Shown: positions 39,901 through 47,949, counted from the stretch's first letter. The stretch is 64,000 nucleotides of DNA from Alphaproteobacteria bacterium (GCA_009995045.1 JAACQG010000009.1:1-64000); one strand, 5' to 3'. The notes: generated by a model not told the origin, from the sequence alone. Translations and numbers: made by a program.

Positions 39901-40230
39901 TTAAGCCGCCTTAATGCCCTTATCTTCAAGCAAAGCCTGAAGCTCGCCGCTCTCATACATCTCACGAACGATGTCACATCCACCGACGAACTCACCCTTA
40001 ACGTAAAGTTGTGGGATGGTTGGCCAATCTGAGAAATCCTTAATACCTTGGCGGATTTCATTGTCCTCAAGCACGTTGATGTCTTTAAATGTCACACCAA
40101 GTTGAGAGAGAACCTGTACCACCAATGAAGAAAAACCACATTGTGGGAATGCCGCTTCGCCTTTCATGAAAAGAACCACATCATTGCTATCAATGTCTTT
40201 TTGAATACGCTCATGCATTACGTTTTGCAT
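39901..40230 (-). CDS. grxD: monothiol glutaredoxin (Grx4 type)
   Basis: A 109-aa CGFS glutaredoxin involved in iron-sulfur cluster handling. The active site [12 protein letters not shown], the [20 protein letters not shown] glutathione/trans-Pro region, and the N-terminal [12 protein letters not shown] are all clear. It is next to bolA; the two proteins form a [2Fe-2S]-bridged complex in many organisms. Confidence 0.95.
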   Translation of the reverse strand: MQNVMHERIQKDIDSNDVVLFMKGEAAFPQCGFSSLVVQVLSQLGVTFKDINVLEDNEIRQGIKDFSDWPTIPQLYVKGEFVGGCDIVREMYESGELQALLEDKGIKAA

Positions 40231-40266
40231 CTTAAATTTCCTTTGCTTGTTTGATTATGAGATTAT

Positions 40267-40500
40267 TTATTCTGGCGTCGATGTCTGTATCGCTAGCGCG
40301 TGCAGATCGCCGCCCATTTTCCCTTTAAGCGCGGCATACACCATTTGATGCTGTTTCACGCGTGAAACGCCCTCGAATGATGCGGATGTAATATACGCCG
40401 CGTAATGATCACCATCGCCGCGCAAATCTTCAATCCGCACGCTCGCATCGGGAATGCCTTCGCGAATAAGGGCTTCAATCTCTTTTGCATCCATGGCCAT
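40267..40500 (-). CDS. bolA: BolA-family protein
   Basis: A 77-aa BolA protein, partner of the CGFS glutaredoxin encoded 36 bases downstream. Core features: DLRGDGDHYAAYITSASFEG and the helix SRVKQHQMVYAALKGKMGGDLHALAI with the cluster-ligand histidine. ATG 40494 (third codon) is an alternative start. Confidence 0.93.
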   Translation of the reverse strand: MAMDAKEIEALIREGIPDASVRIEDLRGDGDHYAAYITSASFEGVSRVKQHQMVYAALKGKMGGDLHALAIQTSTPE

Positions 40501-40512
40501 AATGGTCGTTCC

Positions 40513-40833
40513 TTAATCCTGCGTAAGTTGTTTGCGTGCCTCGACAAGGCACTCTGCAATCATCACATCCAAAACATGATCCGAGATCACGATGTTTTTT
40601 TGTTCCAAATCTGGCTTCACCTTGCGAAACACATCGTCAAAGCCAGGCTCTTCAAGGTTTGCAGAGACCACGCTCAAGGCATAGGATAGCGCTTCCTCAC
40701 CGTCAAGGCCGATTTTTTCGGCAATTTTCAGCCCGAAAAGCTTGCAACCGCGTGCCTCAACTTTAAAGTCGAGCCCTTCGCCATATGCGTATTTTGACTC
40801 CATCGCATTTTCGCGATCATCCATTCCTGCCAT
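40513..40833 (-). CDS. DUF1476 (ATPase inhibitor zeta-like) protein
   Basis: A 106-aa all-helical protein with the DUF1476 pattern: DDRENAMESKYAYGEGLDFKV-type N-terminus, EARGCKLFGLKIAEKIGL, and VLDVMIAECLVEARKQL. Members in Paracoccus act as the zeta inhibitor of F1-ATPase; family membership is clear, the exact role here is inferred. It heads the minus-strand DUF1476-bolA-grxD unit and is divergent from purC. In many alphaproteobacteria purS, purQ and purL lie in this neighbourhood; they are missing here. Confidence 0.88.
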   Translation of the reverse strand: MAGMDDRENAMESKYAYGEGLDFKVEARGCKLFGLKIAEKIGLDGEEALSYALSVVSANLEEPGFDDVFRKVKPDLEQKNIVISDHVLDVMIAECLVEARKQLTQD

Positions 40834-40973
40834 CTTTATTCCTTATATCTCAAAAAGTTAAGCGTCTACCTCTGGTAACACCTTATGGAATCGCATAAAA
40901 TGCTTTGTATTACCAGCATATTTAAACTAAAACGCATAATACCTGATTTCAAGATAGACAAGGATTTATATTC

Positions 40974-41828
40974 ATGGCTCGGCGCAAAAAACTATACGAA
41001 GGCAAAGCAAAAATTTTATACGAGGGTACAGAACCCGGTACTGTGATCCAGTATTTCAAAGATGATGCCACCGCATTCAACGCGGAAAAGCATGATGTGA
41101 TCGCCGGAAAAGGCGTGCTGAACAACCGTATCTCTGCGCATTTGATGACAAAGCTTGAACAGCTCGGTATTCCAACGCATTTCATTCGCTCAATCAATAT
41201 GCGCGAACAGCTTGTACGCTCGGTCGAGATTATCCCGATCGAATTGGTCGTGCGTAACATCGCGGCGGGAACACTTTGCAAGCGACTCGGCATCAAAGAA
41301 GGCACAGTGATGCAGCGCCCCTTGGTTGAATTCTTTTACAAAAAAGACGAGCTAGGCGACCCATTGATCAGTGAAGAACATATCTTCGCATTTGGCTGGG
41401 CGGATCCGTACGAGCTTGAGGAAATGGTGTCTATGGCGTGGCGCGTCAACGACTTCCTCAGTGGTCTCTTTTCAGGCATCGGTCTTCAACTTGTTGATTT
41501 CAAATTGGAATTTGGCCGTATCTACGGTGAAAATGGTGAGCTTTATATCATTCTCGCCGATGAGCTATCACCCGATAACTGTCGTCTATGGGATTCTAAG
41601 ACAGGCGAGAAAATGGATAAAGACCGTTTCCGCTTCGACCTTGGTGACCTCGTAGAAGGATATCAATTCATCGCGGAACGCTTAGGGTTAATCCCCGAAG
41701 GCGGCATCGTTAAGGGCGGGAACATCAACGAAAAACTCGCTGAAAAGCTTGATCTCATTGAAAATGAGCTGGCGGAAAAGCGTAAGTTGCGTGATTTGAA
41801 CCCCGGCAATAAAAACCGCAAATCCTAA
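40974..41828 (+). CDS. purC: SAICAR synthetase
   Basis: PurC joins aspartate to CAIR in purine synthesis. The 284-aa protein begins [18 protein letters not shown] and shows [10 protein letters not shown], the [18 protein letters not shown] block, and [14 protein letters not shown] with active-site acids. It carries about 30 residues more at the C-terminus than the usual 250-aa enzyme, a charged tail rich in Lys, Glu and Asn. It stands alone, convergent with nadK. Confidence 0.94.
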   Translation: MARRKKLYEGKAKILYEGTEPGTVIQYFKDDATAFNAEKHDVIAGKGVLNNRISAHLMTKLEQLGIPTHFIRSINMREQLVRSVEIIPIELVVRNIAAGTLCKRLGIKEGTVMQRPLVEFFYKKDELGDPLISEEHIFAFGWADPYELEEMVSMAWRVNDFLSGLFSGIGLQLVDFKLEFGRIYGENGELYIILADELSPDNCRLWDSKTGEKMDKDRFRFDLGDLVEGYQFIAERLGLIPEGGIVKGGNINEKLAEKLDLIENELAEKRKLRDLNPGNKNRKS

Positions 41829-41895
41829 ATATTGATACAGTCATTGCGCGGAGCATAACCTTCGCTGCAATGGCTGCAATATTGTCCTGCCAAAC

Positions 41896-42028
41896 CGCGT
41901 AATCGGCGAACTGTTCCTTAAAGATACGATCCCCGCGAAGCAAACCGTAGGTTTGTTCGTACACAAAAGCTTGGCGGCAGGCGTTAAATCGCGTAATCCG
42001 CAAATTGTTCCTTAAAGATACGATCCCC
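41896..42028. repeat. 39-bp direct repeat: duplicated 3' end of nadK
   Basis: The segment at 41990-42028, which encodes the end of NAD kinase (GDRIFKEQFADYAI), recurs at 41896-41934 with about four mismatches and would encode GDRIFKEQFADYAVW. The copies are 94 bases apart (start to start) and the distal one lies beyond the nadK stop, so it looks like a partial tandem duplication or a remnant of a longer gene end. Confidence 0.75.
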
Positions 42029-42754
42029 TAAAGTGTTCTCATCATCAAAGAGGAGAGCCTTGGTGACATCCGCTGATTCTTGAATATATACCTCGCGCAC
42101 ATCGCGTACTTCTTTGGAATCGGCGGTCACCGAAACGGGGCGTTCGACGGGGTTGATAATCTCAAAGCGTATCTTCTTATCATTGCGCACCAGCGCCCCT
42201 GGCCAATGGCGCGGACGAAAAACAGAGATCGGCGTGATCGGCATGATATTCGCCGTCAGCGGTAAAATCGGCCCACCCGCAGAAGAGTTATAAGCCGTAC
42301 TGCCAACGGGCGTAGAGACCAAAACCCCATCGCACACCAATTCTTTCAGGCGCAATACATCATTAATATAAATCTTAATCTTCGCGGAATTATGTGTCTC
42401 CCGCAAAACGGAAACCTCATTAAACGCAACAAGCTTGTGCGATTCACCGTGTTTATCAATGGCGGTCATCTCAAGCGGGTGAATGGTAAAGCGTTTGGAT
42501 TTTTCAATCCGCTCCAGCAATCCCTCACGCTTATAAGTGTTGAGCAAAAACCCAAGCGTCCCAAGGTTCATCCCGAAAATCGGCGCGGCGAAATCGGCAT
42601 AATCATGCAGCGCATGCAACATCGTACCATCCCCGCCAAGCACGCAAATCAAATCGGCTTTCTCTGGCTCAACATGGCCGTATAAACCCTTAAGCTCTGC
42701 CAAAGCCTGCTGCGCCCTCGGTTTATGTCTGGCGGCGTAAAATGAAATATTCAT
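41984..42754 (-). CDS. nadK: NAD kinase
   Basis: NadK phosphorylates NAD+ to NADP+. The 256-aa protein has the substrate motif LGGDGTMLHALHDY, FGMNLGTLGFLLN, the FNEVSVLRE conserved Asn-Glu, and STPVGSTAYNSSAGGPI. Its C-terminal peptide is duplicated in the downstream intergenic region (see the repeat), suggesting that the gene end was rearranged. It starts 3 bases after the pyrE stop, so the HTH-PyrE protein and NadK are co-expressed. Confidence 0.93.
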   Translation of the reverse strand: MNISFYAARHKPRAQQALAELKGLYGHVEPEKADLICVLGGDGTMLHALHDYADFAAPIFGMNLGTLGFLLNTYKREGLLERIEKSKRFTIHPLEMTAIDKHGESHKLVAFNEVSVLRETHNSAKIKIYINDVLRLKELVCDGVLVSTPVGSTAYNSSAGGPILPLTANIMPITPISVFRPRHWPGALVRNDKKIRFEIINPVERPVSVTADSKEVRDVREVYIQESADVTKALLFDDENTLGDRIFKEQFADYAI

Positions 42755-42757
42755 GAT

Positions 42758-43663
42758 TTACACGCTCCAATTTTCTGGATCATGAAGGAAGCTCTCAACC
42801 GAGGCCAAGGTTTCATCATCAAAATAATCATGCGCGCGCGCGGCTTCCAAAACATCCCACCATGTCGCAATCGCATGTAATTTCACGCCCATTTGCTTCA
42901 CGTTCTTCTCGCTTTGCTTAAAGATACCGTAATGGAAAACAACGAAAGTATGATCCACCTTCGCGCCCGCATCACGCAGCGCATCAATAAAGATCTTCTT
43001 GCTGCCGCCATCGGTTTGCAAATCTTCAACCAAAATCACTTTTGGTTTGCCTTTAGAGGGTAAATGCCCCTCAATCTGCGCCATGCGGCCATATCCCTTT
43101 GGCTCTTTACGCACGTATATCATCGGCTTTTCAAGGCGCTCGGCAATAAACGCGCCATATGGAATACCCGCAGTCTCGCCGCCGGCAACGCTGTCGATAT
43201 TCTCAAAGCCCACCTCATCGCTCAATATCTGCGCGCCATAATCCATCAGGCGTTTACGCTCATCCGCAAATGAAATCAGGCGGCGACAATCAATGTAAAC
43301 CGGGCTTTGGCGGCCAGATTTTAATGTGTACGAGTTTTTCGCATTGAACAAAACAGATTCGGTTTCAATCAAAATCCTCGCCGCATCAAGCGCCATCTCT
43401 TTACGCGACAGCGACGTAAAATTCTGTCGCCCCCCATCATCAATCAACGATATAAAATCGCTCATCGTAGAATCGGTCACGGATAATATCTTGGAGATAC
43501 TCTCCGTCGACGGCCACCGTAGCTTCCCATCAGGGCTGACGCGCTTGCTTTTGTTAAACGATGTCGGATCAAGCCCCGCTTTAATGGCTAGTCCTGACGG
43601 TGAGAAACCTTTACTGGCCGCGAGGCGTTCAATGGCTGTCCAAATATCTGAGTGAGTCAACAT
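42758..43663 (-). CDS. pyrE: HTH-orotate phosphoribosyltransferase fusion
   Basis: A 301-aa protein of two parts in one uninterrupted frame. Residues ~88-301 are PyrE, which converts orotate and PRPP to OMP: MALDAARILIETESVLFNAK is the family's normal beginning, with SGRQSPVYIDCR, catalytic VRKEPKGYGR, and PRPP-binding VILVEDLQTDGGSK. Residues ~1-78 are a helix-turn-helix domain (SPSGLAIKAGLDPTSFNKSKR then RWPSTESISKILSVT) that closely resembles the DNA-binding part of alphaproteobacterial S24-peptidase phage-type repressors; here PyrE replaces the peptidase. An internal PyrE start at residue 88 lacks a properly spaced ribosome-binding site. Two operator-like palindromes lie at and just upstream of the start codon, which suggests autoregulation (inference). 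Confidence 0.85.
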   Translation of the reverse strand: MLTHSDIWTAIERLAASKGFSPSGLAIKAGLDPTSFNKSKRVSPDGKLRWPSTESISKILSVTDSTMSDFISLIDDGGRQNFTSLSRKEMALDAARILIETESVLFNAKNSYTLKSGRQSPVYIDCRRLISFADERKRLMDYGAQILSDEVGFENIDSVAGGETAGIPYGAFIAERLEKPMIYVRKEPKGYGRMAQIEGHLPSKGKPKVILVEDLQTDGGSKKIFIDALRDAGAKVDHTFVVFHYGIFKQSEKNVKQMGVKLHAIATWWDVLEAARAHDYFDDETLASVESFLHDPENWSV

Positions 43664-43715
43664 AGGAGGATAGTCCCATTTTGGCGCGCAAAGGTAAATA
43701 AGAATATTTTCCTAT
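43662..43715 (-). promoter_or_regulatory. two operator-like palindromes at the HTH-pyrE start
   Basis: ATAGGA-N6-TCCCAT (43662-43679) overlaps the pyrE start codon, and ATAAGA-N6-TCCTAT (43698-43715) lies 36 bases upstream (centre to centre). Each matches ATAGGA-N6-TCCTAT in 11 of 12 positions. The perfect version is in the capsid promoter at 48042-48059. I do not see a convincing -35/-10 pair for either divergent gene; a TTGACT at 43723 faces the particle genes without a well-spaced -10. Confidence 0.6.
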
Positions 43716-43812
43716 TTTTATCTTGACTTCGCTCAAATTTTATATCATAAACGAGAACATAAAAGGAACATCTATATTTAAAAACAGAGAAAAAGAAGAA
43801 GGACAAAAGCGC

Positions 43813-44265
43813 ATGAACAGCCAAAACCATTGCTCACAAACAAAAACTGCCGCATCGCCATATGCATTAAACGACACAACGCCATTCGAAAGCGCGCAAG
43901 AGGCTTGGTTCTGGTTCATGGCGGCGCAGGATGCAAAAAATGATGGGGCTAAGTTTGTCGCGGGGGCTGGTTTGTATAAACGCCCGTGTGAACCGATTGA
44001 TATTCTAAAGGTTCTTGATCGCCTCCACCGTAATCGCCGCCTCGATCGCGATCACCTTCTCGTGCTGCGCCATTATGGTCGCCGCCACATGCCGCCCGAT
44101 CAATTCCGCGCCAAAGAAAAACGCAGCTTTCATGTGTGGAGCGAGGCATTGGAGAGGATCGAAAAAGTGCTCATCGCTAAAGGAATCGTGGAGAGAAAAT
44201 CCACATTCGACTTCCCTGCCTATATCCAAAATGAAGCCGCTTTATTCGCAGGAGCCGCGCAATAA
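43813..44265 (+). CDS. unknown protein, first gene of the particle cluster
   Basis: A 150-aa, charged protein with an aromatic stretch FESAQEAWFWFMAAQDAK, a segment LYKRPCEPIDILKVLDRLHRN and LRHYGRRHMPPDQFRAKEKR. No domain that I can name. It has no signal peptide or membrane segment. The frame is open from TTG 43723, but AAGGA lies 10 bases before ATG 43813. It overlaps the next gene by one base (TAATG), so the two are coupled. The type of protein recalls small genes placed upstream of portal genes in alphaproteobacterial phage clusters; a DNA-binding or regulatory role is possible but unproven. Confidence 0.7.
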   Translation: MNSQNHCSQTKTAASPYALNDTTPFESAQEAWFWFMAAQDAKNDGAKFVAGAGLYKRPCEPIDILKVLDRLHRNRRLDRDHLLVLRHYGRRHMPPDQFRAKEKRSFHVWSEALERIEKVLIAKGIVERKSTFDFPAYIQNEAALFAGAAQ

Positions 44266-44699
44266 TGAGCCAAACACCGCACAATAAACCAAAAGCATGG
44301 GTCGTGTTCAGCGGCCAGGCCGACATAGCATGGCTTAAAATCCTCAAATCAGGATACCGCCATTGCTATGTGCTGCTAAGCGACGGCAAGCATTGGATCA
44401 CCATTGATCCGCTGTCGAATTATATGGATATCACGGTGCATGACCTGCCGCTTGATTTTAACCTGCCGCTATGTATGCAAAATCGCGGTCACATGATCAT
44501 GCCCGCCGATATACGCCACATCGATAAACAAGCGCCATGGATGCCCTTTAGCTGCGTTGAGGCGGTCAAGCGCGTTCTCGGCATTCATCGCCGACGCATC
44601 ATTACACCGTGGCAGCTTTATCGGTATTTGTGCAAACAGCAAACCGCCAAAACATGTCAACACGCATCATCACAAGGAGATTTCGCATGGGAAGCCTAA
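44265..44699 (+). CDS. unknown particle-cluster protein, possible permuted papain-like fold
   Basis: A 144-aa protein. It has GYRHCYVLLSDGKHWITIDP around residues 30-49 and PFSCVEAVKRVLGI around 95-107. The order His33, acidic/polar residues (His43, Asp48), then Cys97 at the start of a helix is the order seen in circularly permuted NlpC/P60 and LRAT-like enzymes, which suggests a cysteine hydrolase or acyltransferase; this is inference from spacing only. It is coupled to the genes on both sides (1-base and 13-base overlaps), directly upstream of the portal operon. Confidence 0.65.
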   Translation: MSQTPHNKPKAWVVFSGQADIAWLKILKSGYRHCYVLLSDGKHWITIDPLSNYMDITVHDLPLDFNLPLCMQNRGHMIMPADIRHIDKQAPWMPFSCVEAVKRVLGIHRRRIITPWQLYRYLCKQQTAKTCQHASSQGDFAWEA

Positions 44700-44947
44700 C
44701 ATCAGGGCCAAAAGCGCCCACCCCACAGCCACAAGTGGTCTATCTGCCGCAAACACCAAGCCCGACAACGCCCGTTCAAACACCGACCGCGCCAAGCGCG
44801 CAGGAAACATCGGCGGAAATACGAAAGCAAAACCTACTCGGTCGTGAACGCAGCCGTTTCGGCACAATCCAAACCAGCTTTCGCGGCTTGCTAGGCCTGT
44901 CTGATACAGGCGGCGCGCAATCACGCAAGACATTATTAGGAGAATAA
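44687..44947 (+). CDS. small phage structural-cluster protein
   Basis: An 86-aa protein, Pro/Thr/Gln-rich in its first half (likely disordered) and ending RSRFGTIQTS...RKTLLGE, an ending I associate with small proteins encoded just before podovirus portal genes. An AAGGAGA ribosome-binding site lies 6 bases upstream of ATG 44687. It overlaps the preceding gene by 13 bases and ends 1 base before the portal gene. Confidence 0.65.
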   Translation: MGSLTSGPKAPTPQPQVVYLPQTPSPTTPVQTPTAPSAQETSAEIRKQNLLGRERSRFGTIQTSFRGLLGLSDTGGAQSRKTLLGE

Positions 44948-44948
44948 A

Positions 44949-46574
44949 ATGCCAGCATCCCAAAAACAGCCACATGACAATGACGCGCTCAAAGCGCTTC
45001 AGCTAAAGATGGCATTCATCCTCAAGCGTTTCGACGCCGCCCATAAAAAGCGTAAAAATTGGGAAAGCCTATGGGATGAATGCTACGATTACGCCCTGTC
45101 ACAGCGCGGCGGATTCACATCATCCCCCGTCAGCGGTGGCAAACGCACCCAAGATATATACGACGCAACCGCCATGGACGCCGCCGACCAACTTGCCTCA
45201 AGCATGCTTGGCAATTTAACGCCGACATGGTCGCAATGGTTCGGCCTAAAACCCGGCCCTGATTTAACCGATGCCGAGGCCGAGCGCCTCGCACCGATTT
45301 TGGAAAAAGCCGCCAAAACAATTCAGGATCATTTCGACCGCTCAAATTTCGCCGTGGAAATTCACCAATGTTACCTCGACCTGATTGTCGGCGGCACAGC
45401 GAGTATGAATTTCGAAGAATCACAAATCGGCAGTTTCTCCGCGTTTAAATTCTCCGCCACACCGCTCACGCATATTGTTTTGGAGGAGGGCGATAACGGC
45501 TATCTTGATGGTGCGTTTCGCCAGATGAGATTAACGCTCGACCAAATCACATCGCGCTACCCCAATGCCGCGATCCCTGCGGAGATATTGAAACGCGCCG
45601 CGCAAAACCCGCAAGAGACATTCAAGATTTTGGAATCGGTTCTGCCTGATGCGCTGATTTATGAATATCACGCGTTGTTGATGGAAGATGAGGACAGCCC
45701 CGTCCTCCTTGCGACAGGGAAATTTGCGCAAAGCCCCGTGATCTCATTTCGCTGGCTCAAATCACCGGGTGAAATTTACGGACGCTCGCCCGTGATGAAA
45801 GCATTGCCCGATATCAAAACCGCCAATAAGGTCGTGGAGCTAGTCCTTAAAAACGCCTCTATCGCGGTCACGGGGATCTGGCAAGCCGATGATGATGGCG
45901 TCCTGAACCCCGCCAATATCGAGCTAACCCCTGGCAGCATCATCCCCAAGGCGATCGGCTCAAAAGGCCTGCAGCCGCTGGACATGCCCGGTCGTTTCGA
46001 TATCTCTCAGCTTGTCCTCGAAAGCCTACAATCGCGCATCCGTCACGCATTGCTTGCCGATAAGCTCGCCCCCGTTGCATCACCAAAAATGACCGCGACC
46101 GAGGTGATCGAACGCAGCGCGGAAATGTCGCTTTTGCTTGGTGCAACATATGGTCGCCTGCAATCCGAGCTTTTAACACCGCTCATCAAACGCGCCTTCG
46201 CCATCCTCAAACGCCGCGGTGAAGTGCCCGATATCGATCTTGATGGACGATTGGTCGTGGTCGATTACCGCTCACCGCTGGCGCGCAGCCAAGGGCAAAA
46301 GAACGTGCAAAACACGCTGAGCTGGATTTCGTCCGTCCTCGCCATGGGGCCTGAAGCCTCCGCCGCAGTAAATCTGCCGCAAGCCGCAAGGTTCTTGGGT
46401 GACGCGCTGGGCGTGCCGAGTGATCTGATCCGAAAGGATATCCCGCAATTGAATTTGGGCGATCTGGTCAAAGCCATTGATCCAACTATTGCCGCCGAGA
46501 ATGCGCCAACGCCAACGCCAAAACAAACCGCAACACCCAAACCAGAAAAAGAGAAAATAGGAGAACCAGTATGA
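44949..46574 (+). CDS. podovirus portal (head-tail connector) protein, T7 gp8-like
   Basis: The portal ring is the DNA gate of the capsid. The 541-aa protein fits the bacteriophage head-to-tail connecting family: N-terminal helix RFDAAHKKRKNWESLWDECY, DIYDATAMDAADQLASSMLGNLTP, WFGLKP, FNFE-type core (TASMNFEESQIGSF), RWLKSPGEIYGRSPVMKALPDI, and a C-terminal SAEMSLLLGATYGRLQSELL. Length is near T7 gp8 (536 aa). The last ~30 residues are a Pro/Thr/Lys tail. Its stop overlaps the next gene (ATGA). Confidence 0.9.
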   Translation: MPASQKQPHDNDALKALQLKMAFILKRFDAAHKKRKNWESLWDECYDYALSQRGGFTSSPVSGGKRTQDIYDATAMDAADQLASSMLGNLTPTWSQWFGLKPGPDLTDAEAERLAPILEKAAKTIQDHFDRSNFAVEIHQCYLDLIVGGTASMNFEESQIGSFSAFKFSATPLTHIVLEEGDNGYLDGAFRQMRLTLDQITSRYPNAAIPAEILKRAAQNPQETFKILESVLPDALIYEYHALLMEDEDSPVLLATGKFAQSPVISFRWLKSPGEIYGRSPVMKALPDIKTANKVVELVLKNASIAVTGIWQADDDGVLNPANIELTPGSIIPKAIGSKGLQPLDMPGRFDISQLVLESLQSRIRHALLADKLAPVASPKMTATEVIERSAEMSLLLGATYGRLQSELLTPLIKRAFAILKRRGEVPDIDLDGRLVVVDYRSPLARSQGQKNVQNTLSWISSVLAMGPEASAAVNLPQAARFLGDALGVPSDLIRKDIPQLNLGDLVKAIDPTIAAENAPTPTPKQTATPKPEKEKIGEPV

Positions 46575-46867
46575 TATTCGACCTCATGAAACCACGATAC
46601 GAATTGCCGATCACCCCTGCGGAAAAGGGCTTAACCTACGCTCAGCCGGAACCCGGAAAAATTGAGAGGCGCGACATCGAAAAAACTTTTGCTCGCCTAT
46701 TCTCAACCGATGACGGCCAAAAAGTCCTCGCCCACCTACAGGTCATAACCTTTCAACGGGCAATGGGGCCGGGCGTTGCCGATGAGCATTTACGCTATAT
46801 CGAGGGACAACGCTCCATGGTCGCAACCATCCTGCGCCTCATCGACCGTGGCAGAAAACCGAGATAG
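46571..46867 (+). CDS. Bbp19-like phage protein
   Basis: A 98-aa protein. IEKTFARLFSTDDGQKVLAHLQ followed by EHLRYIEGQRSMVATILRLIDRG matches the pattern of Bordetella phage Bbp19-type proteins, small virion-cluster proteins found beside portal genes in podoviruses. Function unknown. It overlaps the portal gene by 4 bases. Confidence 0.65.
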   Translation: MIFDLMKPRYELPITPAEKGLTYAQPEPGKIERRDIEKTFARLFSTDDGQKVLAHLQVITFQRAMGPGVADEHLRYIEGQRSMVATILRLIDRGRKPR

Positions 46868-46908
46868 TCAAAACCCAAATTTAATACTCAACCAAAGGAG
46901 AAAACCAA

Positions 46909-47520
46909 ATGACAAACTTACTCATCGAAGATGTCGACCCATCCATCGTCCCCGACAAATTCAAAAACCCGGAAACAGGGGCAATCCGCCTCGATGCGCT
47001 TGTGAATTCATACGGGGAATTGGAAAAGAAAATGTCGGAAAAACCAACGCATAACGCCCCCGCATCGCATGAGGATTATTGCGTTAATTGCGACCACGGC
47101 ATGTTCCAACCCGACAATGACATCAACCAACGCCTCCACGCCAAGGGCATGAGCCAAGAACAGGTGCAGGAAGTCTATGATCTTGCGGCTGAAAAAATGG
47201 TGCCAATGGTCAAACAAATCGCGGGCGATTTCAGCGCCGATCAATGGAAAGAAGTCTCCCGCCAGCTATTGGCATTTGGAAACCGCAACCTTCCCGCTGA
47301 TGTGCTTGAAAATCTATCAAGCTCCTATGAGGGTGTGCTTGCGCTGCATAAAATGATGCAATCCGAAGAACCATCAATGAAAAAACAAACCGCCAACCCA
47401 TCGAAAACAGGCAGCGAAGATTTACAATCCATGATGCGTGATCCCAAATATTGGCGTGACAAAGATCCCGCCTTTGTTAAAAAGGTGACCGAGGGATTCC
47501 AAACGATATACGGTGAATAA
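46909..47520 (+). CDS. capsid scaffold-like protein, T7 gp9-like position
   Basis: A 203-aa, acidic, helical protein between portal and capsid, the place of the T7 scaffold. The start PDKFKNPETGAIRLDALVNSYGELE is typical of phage capsid assembly proteins, and the C-terminus MMRDPKYWRDKDPAFVKKVTEGF is a recurring scaffold-like ending. A middle block has three close Cys/His residues (DYCVNCDHGMF). AAAGGAG lies ~8 bases before ATG 46909. A strong terminator follows, so capsid transcription needs its own promoter. Confidence 0.78.
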   Translation: MTNLLIEDVDPSIVPDKFKNPETGAIRLDALVNSYGELEKKMSEKPTHNAPASHEDYCVNCDHGMFQPDNDINQRLHAKGMSQEQVQEVYDLAAEKMVPMVKQIAGDFSADQWKEVSRQLLAFGNRNLPADVLENLSSSYEGVLALHKMMQSEEPSMKKQTANPSKTGSEDLQSMMRDPKYWRDKDPAFVKKVTEGFQTIYGE

Positions 47521-47527
47521 CAAGATA

Positions 47528-47558
47528 AGCCCCGATCACATGATTGGGGCTTTTTTTT
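47528..47558 (+). terminator. terminator after the scaffold gene
   Basis: Stem AGCCCC/GGGGCT (47528-47533 and 47546-47551) with extra pairing inside the loop, followed by eight T's. It closes the first transcription block of the particle cluster (43813-47520). Confidence 0.85.
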
Positions 47559-47559
47559 A

Positions 47560-47949
47560 TTAATGCGCGAGCTGGGATTCTGCGAATTTTGAAGAGACAT
47601 AATCATCAACGACCAATTGCAAACCTTTGCGCATTGTGTCGCTTAAAGGATCAAATTCAAATGCAATGCGATCATTGCTCTTGCGAACAACCCGCGCAGT
47701 ATGCGGCAAATCAATCACATCATTGCTTAGCTTAAATTTCATGGTGACATCAACCGTTGTGTTCACACCAAAGCCCCGCGAATCGCCGTTGACAGCAACA
47801 CCGCCCATTGACCAATTTTCAACAGGATAAATTTGACCATCAATAACAACAGCTGAATTATCACAAGAACGTCGCGAAAACCGCCTGCGCGTGGAATATT
47901 GCTCATTGGTGTTTTCCGCTTTTAAACCTGAAAAGAGTGTTTCAAACAT
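47560..47949 (-). CDS. PilZ-domain c-di-GMP-binding protein
   Basis: A 129-aa protein with a PilZ domain: the RxxxR-type cluster RRRFSRR near residue 22 and the second motif NWSMGGVAV (matching D/NxSxxG), so c-di-GMP binding is expected. The frame is open to 48021, but a GGGGAGC ribosome-binding site lies 5 bases before ATG 47949, giving MFETLFSGLKAENTN as N-terminus. It is antisense inside the virion cluster, between scaffold and capsid genes, and is not part of any known virion plan. The plausible reading is an inserted accessory gene that reads host c-di-GMP. Confidence 0.88.
   Translation of the reverse strand: MFETLFSGLKAENTNEQYSTRRRFSRRSCDNSAVVIDGQIYPVENWSMGGVAVNGDSRGFGVNTTVDVTMKFKLSNDVIDLPHTARVVRKSNDRIAFEFDPLSDTMRKGLQLVVDDYVSSKFAESQLAH

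Noticed and set aside
41755-42003. Minus-strand 82-aa ORF downstream of nadK containing a NadK-like C-terminal peptide
   Set aside because: It overlaps the nadK end and purC; the similarity is explained by the 39-bp duplication. No start signal supports a gene.
43664-43669. AGGAGG on the plus strand just right of the pyrE start
   Set aside because: No plus-strand start codon lies at a suitable distance; it is part of the ATAGGA-N6-TCCCAT palindrome.
43723-43812. TTG-started extension of the first particle-cluster gene
   Set aside because: ATG 43813 has a well-spaced AAGGA site; the extension is AT-rich leader sequence.
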